A DNA stretch of 22,590 nt. Origin: Oscillospiraceae bacterium. Its GTDB lineage: Bacteria; Bacillota_A; Clostridia; Oscillospirales; JAAYXM01. Every line of letters begins with the position of its first letter. Position 1 is the stretch's first letter. Under the pieces are notes generated by a model that saw nothing but the letters and a program-made list of their open reading frames with translations, was not told the DNA's origin and searched no databases. The DNA lies in contig JAFXJK010000051.1 in assembly GCA_017532355.1 (NCBI GenBank), positions 1-22,590 of the forward strand, read 5' to 3'. The translations under genes were made by a program, and so were the position numbers. Positions 6,234 to 12,057 of this stretch are shown here, piece by piece.

Positions 6234-7713
6234 ACATAGGAATAAATTTCAAAAATTCGTCTTCGAATTCAGAAGCTCCGGAAAGTTCAATGTGCGTCAC
6301 CGAATTTGTTATCTGCGTGAGCTTGTCTGATATATCGTTTTCAAACAGGGCAATGACTGCACCGCGAAGAGCGGAGTTTCCTGACGGCTTGCAAACGGAT
6401 GTGAGCTCTTCGGGGATGAGTCCTATATCCGACGCCGCGTCGGTCCTGATGGCAGAACCAAAAGTGCCGGCAAGGTAAAAAGTGCCGATTTCAGAAAGCG
6501 AAGTATCGCTCTTTTTTAAAAGAAGCGAGAGAGCTGCGCGTATCGCGGCTTTTGCAAGCTGGAGTTTGCGGATATCGGATGCCGCGAGGAAAACTTCATT
6601 TGAAATGTCAAAACATACTTCGTCATTTCGCATCGAAATTCTATCCGAAAAAGCGGGAGTCTCGTCGGGAGGGAGAAGCCTTCCGCCCTTATCGACTGCG
6701 CCTGTTTTTACAAGCTCTGAAAGTATATCTATCGCGCCGCTGCCTGCGATTCCGCAGGGCGGAGAGTCATCAACTGTTGTGAATTCCTTACCGTCAAAAG
6801 CGATTACAGCACCACGCTCTGCTGTCATACCGCAGGAAAGCTCTGCGCCCTCAAAGGCAGGCCCTGCAGCGGCAGAGGTGACGTAAAGAACGCCGGCTTT
6901 CCAAAGTGCCGCTTCTCCGTTTGTGCCGACATCAAGGAGAAGTGAAGGGTGTTCCTTTGAAAGAATATCCAAAGCAAAAATTCCTGCGGAAATATCTCCT
7001 CCTACAAAAGAGGCAAGCGACGGAAAGATAAAAGCATCTGCATTTCGGGCGATTATTCCGAGCTCTTTTGCAGAATATACCTTGCCGAATGTATCGCTCG
7101 GCTCAAACGGCGCGCGTGAGAGCCCCTCGGGGGAGAGACGTGCGATATAATGGGACATAACGGTATTGGCGGCAAAGGTGATTTTTGAAACTGAAAGCGG
7201 ATTATCGCAGAGACTCTGTATTATGCCGTTTATCTGCGAGATCAGAACGTCTGAAAGCTTTTTGTAGTCATAAGTCAGACGCGTTATGATATCTGCACCG
7301 TAAGCGCATTGAGCGTTTCTTTCGGTAGTGGCGGCGAGCTCTTCCTTTGTGTCAAGGTCACACATAACGGCAGAAATGCTCGTTGTTCCGATGTCGAAAG
7401 CTATGCCGAGTGAGCTTGTCCTGCCATCACTCCTGCGACGTACGGTACGCGGCAAGGTTTTGCAGAAAACTTCGCAGTCGCCTGCAGGATACGCCTTGCA
7501 GGCGAGAAGCTCGGAGGGCTCTGATACGCATCCGTAGGGAGAAAGAAAATCTCCCGAAGCCGTGACCTTGCACTTGCCGCAACGGCCGTTTCCGCCACAG
7601 GGGGAAGAGATAAACTGTCCGTTTGCGAGAAGAAGAGAGTGAAGACTCTTTCCTTCGTCTATGTAGACAGTGCGCTGTGTCGCGCCATCGTGTATTGTCA
7701 ATCTGTGTTTCAT
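6232..7713 (-). CDS. Ferredoxin-ASKHA corrinoid-activation protein (RACE/RamA-like, DUF4445)
   Basis: A 493-residue two-part protein. The N-terminal 2Fe-2S ferredoxin domain carries CX5CX2C (Cys 39, 45, 48) and a fourth Cys at 72. The rest is an ASKHA-type ATPase fold with GIAFDIGTTS (103-112), FVGGDISAGI (236-245), DVGTNGEAAL (261-270) and AAAGPAFEGAELSCGM (281-296). Family members couple ATP hydrolysis to one-electron reduction that rescues inactive Co(II) corrinoid proteins to Co(I) in anaerobic methyl transfer. It is shorter than RamA-type proteins and has no corrinoid protein or methyltransferase beside it here, so its client is encoded elsewhere; a MetH-type synthase is one possibility. 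The start has AGGTG upstream, and TGTTATACT is an extended -10 promoter. Confidence 0.85.
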   Translation of the reverse strand: MKHRLTIHDGATQRTVYIDEGKSLHSLLLANGQFISSPCGGNGRCGKCKVTASGDFLSPYGCVSEPSELLACKAYPAGDCEVFCKTLPRTVRRRSDGRTSSLGIAFDIGTTSISAVMCDLDTKEELAATTERNAQCAYGADIITRLTYDYKKLSDVLISQINGIIQSLCDNPLSVSKITFAANTVMSHYIARLSPEGLSRAPFEPSDTFGKVYSAKELGIIARNADAFIFPSLASFVGGDISAGIFALDILSKEHPSLLLDVGTNGEAALWKAGVLYVTSAAAGPAFEGAELSCGMTAERGAVIAFDGKEFTTVDDSPPCGIAGSGAIDILSELVKTGAVDKGGRLLPPDETPAFSDRISMRNDEVCFDISNEVFLAASDIRKLQLAKAAIRAALSLLLKKSDTSLSEIGTFYLAGTFGSAIRTDAASDIGLIPEELTSVCKPSGNSALRGAVIALFENDISDKLTQITNSVTHIELSGASEFEDEFLKFIPM

Positions 7714-7731
7714 CGGAAATCACCTGCTTAT

Positions 7732-7740
7732 AGTATAACA
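7732..7740 (-). promoter_or_regulatory. Extended -10 promoter of the corrinoid-activation gene
   Basis: TGTTATACT on the minus strand is an extended -10 box (TGN plus TATACT), about 20 bases before the ATG. No convincing -35 lies at the right distance; a TTGACA nearby is only seven bases away, too close. Confidence 0.45.
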
Positions 7741-7792
7741 TATATGTCAAAAATACGCGAGAAAAATTTTTGCAAAAAAATGAAAAAAATGC

Positions 7793-7821
7793 TTGCTTTT
7801 TCTTTTTGTATATGGTATTAT
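7793..7821 (+). promoter_or_regulatory. Promoter of tRNA-Arg
   Basis: TTGCTT (7793-7798), a 17-base spacer and TATTAT (7816-7821), with start expected near 7828, some 17 bases before the mature tRNA. Confidence 0.75.
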
Positions 7822-7844
7822 AGTAAAGCTGTCAAGAAAGATAT

Positions 7845-7921
7845 GCGCTGTTAGCTCAGCTGGATAGAGCGTGTGGCTACGGACCACAAGGTCGGGGATT
7901 CGAATTCTCCACAGCGCGCCA
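7845..7921 (+). tRNA. tRNA-Arg (anticodon ACG)
   Basis: A full cloverleaf: acceptor GCGCTGT (7845-7851) with ACAGCGC (7911-7917), D stem GCTC/GAGC, anticodon stem TGTGG/CCACA around the loop CTACGGA, and T arm GGGGA-TTCGAAT-TCTCC. The anticodon ACG is at 7879-7881; A34 would be edited to inosine by TadA to read CGU, CGC and CGA. The discriminator is G and CCA is encoded (7919-7921). The gene has its own promoter and terminator. Confidence 0.97.
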
Positions 7922-7959
7922 GTCGGTTTTCTGTAAAGAAAGCCGACTTTTTCTTTTTT
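7921..7959 (+). terminator. Terminator after tRNA-Arg
   Basis: AGTCGGTTTTC pairs with GAAAGCCGACT (one G-U) around TGTAAA, followed by TTTTTCTTTTTT. It begins at the last base of the encoded CCA. Confidence 0.92.
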
Positions 7960-7963
7960 ATCA

Positions 7964-7993
7964 TTGACAATGCACCCTGTTTTATTATACAAT
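7964..7993 (+). promoter_or_regulatory. Promoter of thrS
   Basis: A consensus TTGACA (7964-7969) is followed by TATACAAT (7986-7993), readable as TATACA with a 16-base spacer or TACAAT with 18. The roughly 65-base leader shows no T-box features. Confidence 0.7.
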
Positions 7994-8066
7994 ATTATGG
8001 TAATAATGGCGTATTGTGTGCGTTGTTATTGGCAAAAGATTAACTATCCGAAAGAGGGTATGGAAT

Positions 8067-9830
8067 ATGAAAATAATTTACAGCAACGGTACTGTTGCCG
8101 AATGTCCGAAGGAGGAAGAGCTTCACGTTCTTCGTCACTCCGCGGCTCACATCATGGCACAGGCGATAGGCCGTCTCTATCCGGGTGCTCATTTTGCATA
8201 CGGTCCGGCTACTGATAAGGGCTTCTACTATGACGTTGACCTCGGCGATGCAAAGCTCACCGAAGAAGATCTTGCGAAGATTGAGCAGGAAATGCGCAAA
8301 ATCGTTAAGGAAAATCTTCCGATAAAGCCGTTTGTTTTGCCGAGAGATGAAGCTATAGCTCTTATGGAAGAGCGCGGCGAGAAGTACAAGGTCGAGCACA
8401 TCGGTGACCTTCCAGAGGATGCCGAGATAAGCTTCTATCAGCAGGGAGACTATATCGATATGTGTGTCGGTCCGCACCTCTGCTATACAAAGGCTCTCAA
8501 GGCTTTCAAGATTACAGACCAGTCAGGCGCATACTGGAAGAATGACAGCAACAACAAGATGCTCACTCGTGTAAAGGGCATTGCCTTTGCATCACAGCAG
8601 GAGCTTGAGGATTACTTAAAGCTTCTCGAAGAGGCAGAAAAGCGTGACCACCGCCGCATCGGTAAAGAAATGGGCCTCTTTATGTTTGCGGATGAGGCTC
8701 CGGGATTCCCGTTCTTCCTCCCGAAGGGTATGCAGATTAAGAATTCTCTCATCGAATACTGGAGAGAGATTCACACACGCGACAATTACGTCGAAATCTC
8801 CACTCCGCTTATCATGAACCGTCACCTCTGGGAGACGAGCGGACACTGGGATCACTATAAAGACAATATGTATTCGACAACAATCGACGAAGAAACTTTC
8901 TGCGTAAAGCCGATGAACTGCCCGGGTGGCGTTATGGTTTATCGCGCTCAGCCGCACAGCTACCGTGACCTTCCGATTCGTGCAGGTGAGCTCGGCATAG
9001 TCCACCGCCACGAGCTTCGCGGTGCGCTCCACGGTCTCTTCCGCGTTCGTTGCTTCACTCAGGACGATGCTCATATCTTTATGCGTCGTGAGCAGATTAC
9101 GGACGAAATCGTCGGCGTTGTAAACCTCATCAATGAAGTTTACGAGAAGTTCGGATTTAAGTATTCCGTTGAGCTTTCAACACGTCCTGAAGACAGCATG
9201 GGTTCAGACGAGGATTGGGAGGCAGCAACAGAGGGCCTCAAGAACGCTCTTGAGAAGCTCGGACTTCCTTATACAATCAACGAGGGTGACGGTGCATTCT
9301 ACGGCCCGAAGATTGACTTCCACCTTGAAGACTCTATCGGCAGAACATGGCAGTGCGGAACAATCCAGCTTGACTTCCAGATGCCGCAGAACTTCGAACT
9401 TGATTATATCGACGAAAACGGCGAGAAGCAGCGCCCGATTATGATTCACCGCGTATGCTTCGGCTCGATTGAACGTTTCATCGGCGTTCTCACAGAGCAT
9501 TTCGCAGGTAAGTTCCCGGTATGGCTCGCTCCGACTCAGGCAAAGGTTCTCCTTGTTTCCGAGAAGAGCGCAGAGTACGGCCGTGAAGTTTACGAGGCTC
9601 TTCGCGCTGCAGGCGTCCGCGTTGAGATGGATAACCGCAACGAGAAGATTGGATATATGATTCGTGAGGCACAGCTTGTAGGTCGTGTTCCGTATATGGT
9701 AATTATCGGTCAGCAGGAAGTTGAGAACAAGACTGTCTCTATCCGCTACCGCGATACTGCGGCTAACGAGACAATGTCACTCGACGCATTTATCGAAAAA
9801 ATTACAAAAGAAATCAAAGATCGCGTATAA
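8067..9830 (+). CDS. thrS: Threonyl-tRNA synthetase, TGS-less form
   Basis: A class II synthetase of 587 residues that charges tRNA-Thr in the cytoplasm. The editing domain is present, with HSAAH at residues 24-28 and the later CVGPHLC segment that completes the zinc-like site. The catalytic core has KPMNCPGG (zinc-ligand Cys), motif 2 around ELGIVHRHELRGALHGLFRVR, the DDAHIF histidine and motif 3 with GSIERFIGVLTEHFAG. A C-terminal anticodon-binding domain follows. Only about 23 residues precede the editing motif, so the roughly 60-residue TGS (N1) domain of typical 640-residue bacterial enzymes is missing. The ATG at 8067 is chosen because AAAGAGGG stands 8 bases upstream; the longer frame to 8016 codes no TGS-like sequence. 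It is transcribed alone. Confidence 0.96.
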   Translation: MKIIYSNGTVAECPKEEELHVLRHSAAHIMAQAIGRLYPGAHFAYGPATDKGFYYDVDLGDAKLTEEDLAKIEQEMRKIVKENLPIKPFVLPRDEAIALMEERGEKYKVEHIGDLPEDAEISFYQQGDYIDMCVGPHLCYTKALKAFKITDQSGAYWKNDSNNKMLTRVKGIAFASQQELEDYLKLLEEAEKRDHRRIGKEMGLFMFADEAPGFPFFLPKGMQIKNSLIEYWREIHTRDNYVEISTPLIMNRHLWETSGHWDHYKDNMYSTTIDEETFCVKPMNCPGGVMVYRAQPHSYRDLPIRAGELGIVHRHELRGALHGLFRVRCFTQDDAHIFMRREQITDEIVGVVNLINEVYEKFGFKYSVELSTRPEDSMGSDEDWEAATEGLKNALEKLGLPYTINEGDGAFYGPKIDFHLEDSIGRTWQCGTIQLDFQMPQNFELDYIDENGEKQRPIMIHRVCFGSIERFIGVLTEHFAGKFPVWLAPTQAKVLLVSEKSAEYGREVYEALRAAGVRVEMDNRNEKIGYMIREAQLVGRVPYMVIIGQQEVENKTVSIRYRDTAANETMSLDAFIEKITKEIKDRV

Positions 9831-9834
9831 AACT

Positions 9835-9872
9835 AAAACCGCCCTGTATGTCTATGCATATAGGGCGGTTTT
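9835..9872. terminator. Bidirectional terminator between thrS and pyrR
   Basis: AAAACCGCCCT pairs with AGGGCGGTTTT, with an inner TATG/CATA extension. A/T runs on both sides let it serve the convergent thrS and pyrR genes. Confidence 0.9.
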
Positions 9873-9877
9873 GAAAG

Positions 9878-10414
9878 CTAAATACTGTAGAGAGAAACTC
9901 CCGTTTCACCGTCTATTTCGTCAAGGTGAACTGCGACAAGCTCGTTTTTAGAGGTCGGGATATTCTTGCCGACAAAATCGGGGCGAATAGGAAGCTCGCG
10001 GTGACCGCGGTCGATTAAGACTGCGAGCTGGATGGACTTCGGTCTGCCAAAACGGAAAACCGAGTCGATTGCGGCACGAGCAGTGCGGCCTGTGTATATA
10101 ACGTCATCGACGATGATGATGTTGTAGTTGCTGACGTCACAGGGGATTTCGCAGCCCTCTGTCGCAGGGAGCGGAAGCGGCTCTGTCAGGTCGTCGCGAT
10201 AAAGCGTGATGTCGGTGTGTCCGAGGGGGACATCTATCCCTTCAAACTTCTTGATATTATCGCGGAGCATCTTCGCAAGCGGAATGCCACGGCGTTTAAC
10301 ACCGAGAAGACATATTCCCTCAGCACCGCGGTTCTTTTCGATTATTTCGTGCGTGATTCGGGCGACGGAGCGGTGAAGGCTCGCCTCGTCCATAATTTTA
10401 GCTTTTAATTCCAT
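9878..10414 (-). CDS. pyrR: PyrR: pyrimidine regulator / uracil phosphoribosyltransferase
   Basis: A 178-residue member of the type I phosphoribosyltransferase family. The PRPP loop IIIVDDVIYTGRT is at residues 99-111 and GVKRRGIPLAK near 38; both are diagnostic of PyrR. In Firmicutes PyrR binds pyr mRNA leaders to favour termination when UMP/UTP are high and has weak UPRTase activity. No pyr genes are adjacent, so it would act in trans. The ATG at 10414 is preferred over a TTG two codons earlier because AAAGGAAG lies 8 bases before it. Its consensus promoter puts the transcript start at the edge of a short hairpin that includes the ribosome site. Confidence 0.93.
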   Translation of the reverse strand: MELKAKIMDEASLHRSVARITHEIIEKNRGAEGICLLGVKRRGIPLAKMLRDNIKKFEGIDVPLGHTDITLYRDDLTEPLPLPATEGCEIPCDVSNYNIIIVDDVIYTGRTARAAIDSVFRFGRPKSIQLAVLIDRGHRELPIRPDFVGKNIPTSKNELVAVHLDEIDGETGVSLYSI

Positions 10415-10420
10415 AAGCAA

Positions 10421-10439
10421 AACTTCCTTTCGAGAAGTT
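10421..10439 (-). promoter_or_regulatory. Short 5' hairpin over the pyrR ribosome binding site
   Basis: AACTTC (10434-10439 on the minus strand) pairs with GAAGTT (10421-10426). The loop and right arm contain AAAGGAAG, the pyrR Shine-Dalgarno. The predicted transcript begins at about 10438. The 6-bp stem is weak; it may stabilise the mRNA end or tune translation. No PyrR-binding-loop consensus was recognised. Confidence 0.4.
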
Positions 10440-10444
10440 ATTTC

Positions 10445-10473
10445 ATTATACCAAATGGGGAAAATATAGTCAA
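10445..10473 (-). promoter_or_regulatory. Promoter of pyrR
   Basis: TTGACT (10468-10473), a 17-base spacer and TATAAT (10445-10450) on the minus strand, with TGG before the -10. Confidence 0.85.
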
Positions 10474-10513
10474 GGAAAACGAGTAAATTTATTATGTACA
10501 GGAGAGAGGAAAA

Positions 10514-10918
10514 ATGAACAGGAAAAAGGAATTTATCAGGGTAATTAAATTCGCATTCTTTTCTGCGAGCGCGGCAATTATTCAGATTCTGAGCTTCACT
10601 TTATTTAACGAGGTTTTTCGTTGGAATTATTGGGCGTGCTATTTGCCGTCGCTCCTGCTTTCGATAGTATGGTGCTTTACGATGAATCGGAATTTTACGT
10701 TCAAGTCTGCGAACAACATTCCGATAGCAATGGCGAAAATGCTTCTCTTTTATGCAGTGTTCACACCGCTTACGACACTCGGCGGAAACTACCTCGTTGA
10801 GAAGCTTCTGTGGAACGAGTATCTCGTAACCGCGATGAATATGATTTTAAACTTTGTTTTAGAGTTTCTTTATCAGCGATTTTTTGTGTTCGGAAAGAGT
10901 ATTGATACAAAGAAATAA
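10514..10918 (+). CDS. GtrA-like membrane protein
   Basis: A 134-residue protein with four predicted helices (about 9-30, 40-56, 72-92, 101-119), the layout of the GtrA/DPMS family. Family marks are VKFAFF-like residues at the start of helix 1, NRNFTF after helix 2 and FLYQRFFVF at the C-terminal end. Members are linked to translocating polyprenyl-phosphate-linked sugars across the membrane for cell-surface glycosylation, but many clostridial copies have no assigned role. No glycosyltransferase is adjacent here. GGAGAGAGG gives the start. A promoter is not obvious; TATTAT at 10490 has only a weak -35. Confidence 0.85.
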   Translation: MNRKKEFIRVIKFAFFSASAAIIQILSFTLFNEVFRWNYWACYLPSLLLSIVWCFTMNRNFTFKSANNIPIAMAKMLLFYAVFTPLTTLGGNYLVEKLLWNEYLVTAMNMILNFVLEFLYQRFFVFGKSIDTKK

Positions 10919-10925
10919 AGTTTGT

Positions 10926-10960
10926 AAAAGCTTCTTCTTTTGGAGAAGCTTTTTTGTTTT
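10926..10960 (+). terminator. Terminator after the GtrA-like gene
   Basis: AAAAGCTTCT pairs with AGAAGCTTTT around an 8-base loop and is followed by a T-rich tract (TTTTTTGTTTT counted with the stem end). Confidence 0.85.
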
Positions 10961-10977
10961 AGCGAAACGATTGCCTC

Positions 10978-11006
10978 TTGAAAAAAGCTTTGAAACATTA
11001 TATAAT
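10978..11006 (+). promoter_or_regulatory. Promoter of the LacI-MmeI pair
   Basis: TTGAAA (10978-10983), a 17-base spacer and TATAAT (11001-11006), start expected near 11013. Confidence 0.82.
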
Positions 11007-11010
11007 TTAG

Positions 11011-11026
11011 TAAAACAAAAGTTTTA
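11011..11026. promoter_or_regulatory. Possible operator at the LacI-gene transcription start
   Basis: TAAAAC-AAAA-GTTTTA is a perfect inverted repeat with a 4-base centre, placed at the expected transcription start of the LacI-family gene and flanked by two direct TTTAGT copies. The position suits autoregulation. It lacks the central CG usual in LacI-family operators, so the call is tentative. Confidence 0.4.
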
Positions 11027-11051
11027 TTTTAGTAAGTTTACAGGTGATAAA

Positions 11052-12047
11052 ATGAAGAAGCTGACTATTAAGGAAATAGCCAAAATGGCAGGTGTTTCGG
11101 TAACTGCCGTATCGTTTGTACTCAACGAAAAGCCGGGTGTAAGTGAAGAAACGCGCAAAAAAGTTCAGGCGATTATAGAAGAAACGGGCTTTAAACCGAG
11201 CCTTAATTCAAAACGGCTTGTATTAAACCGCAGCTTTAATATTAGTCTTATTGTAAACCCGTATTCGTCTCCGTTTGAAGATTTGTTTTACTTCGAGATA
11301 ATGAACGGCATTTTAAGTCAGGGAACAAAGCACGGCTACAATATTGTTATCAATAAAATAAGAAAAGGAGAGCTTCCCGACTCTGTCTATTCGGGCGATG
11401 CTGACGGTATGGTATTCATGCAGGACATCACCCCTGCGATGAAGAAAAAAGCGCTTGCGACAGGCATTCCTTTTGTTGTTGTCGATGCTCATGATGCAGA
11501 CCCGTCATTGATTTCCGTAAGTGCCGATTATACGAAAGCGGCATATATGGCGACTAATTACCTTGTCGAGAATGGTCACAGGAACATAGCTCTTCTCGCA
11601 TCAAACATAATCCCCGATTTTTATAAGCAGACTCTTCAGGGGTTTGCGAACGCGCTCCTTGAGAACTCAATTGCAGTACTTCCCGAGTTTATCGAGCAGA
11701 CGGCATATAACGAGGAGAGTGCATACTTCGCGGCAAAAGAGCTTCTCTCTCGTGACAATCCTCCGACGGCAATCCTCTGCGCGATGGATAGCTTCGCAAT
11801 TGGCGCTATGAAGTGCATCAAGGAGATGAAGTTATCTGTTCCTGATGATGTATCGCTTATAGGTATCGACGATATTCTGCTTGCTCGTTATATCGAGCCG
11901 AGCCTGACCACTATAAAGATTGACAAAACGGAGATGGGCGTTGCTGCGATGGACCTTCTCCGCCGTCAGATAGCAGGTCGTCCCGTTAAGAGCTACTCAA
12001 TCCCGATGCAGCTTATCGTCCGCGATTCGGTGAAGAAGAGAGGATAG
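11052..12047 (+). CDS. LacI-family transcriptional regulator
   Basis: A 331-residue repressor-type protein. The N-terminal LacI helix-turn-helix is LTIKEIAKMAGVSVTAVSFVLNEKPGVSEETRKKV (residues 4-38), followed by a hinge around residues 48-60. A periplasmic-binding-protein-like sensor domain follows from NISLIVNPYSSPFEDLFYFEI to the end, with the usual VPDDVSLIGIDD and RYIEPSLTTIKI segments. It should bind a small ligand, usually a sugar or nucleoside, and release its operator. The ATG at 11052 has AGGTGA upstream and the HTH begins at once; a longer frame from 10884 would run through the previous terminator. The restriction-methylation gene starts 10 bases after its stop, an unusual partner. 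A LacI-type operator also occurs at 19925. Confidence 0.92.
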   Translation: MKKLTIKEIAKMAGVSVTAVSFVLNEKPGVSEETRKKVQAIIEETGFKPSLNSKRLVLNRSFNISLIVNPYSSPFEDLFYFEIMNGILSQGTKHGYNIVINKIRKGELPDSVYSGDADGMVFMQDITPAMKKKALATGIPFVVVDAHDADPSLISVSADYTKAAYMATNYLVENGHRNIALLASNIIPDFYKQTLQGFANALLENSIAVLPEFIEQTAYNEESAYFAAKELLSRDNPPTAILCAMDSFAIGAMKCIKEMKLSVPDDVSLIGIDDILLARYIEPSLTTIKIDKTEMGVAAMDLLRRQIAGRPVKSYSIPMQLIVRDSVKKRG

Positions 12048-12057
12048 GTGCAGAAAA

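Noticed and set aside
8003..8066. T-box riboswitch before thrS
   Set aside because: The leader from the TTGACA promoter is only about 65 bases and has no T-box sequence, specifier loop or antiterminator.
10415..10473. PyrR-controlled attenuator in the pyrR leader
   Set aside because: The leader is about 25 bases and has no terminator/antiterminator pair or PyrR binding loop.
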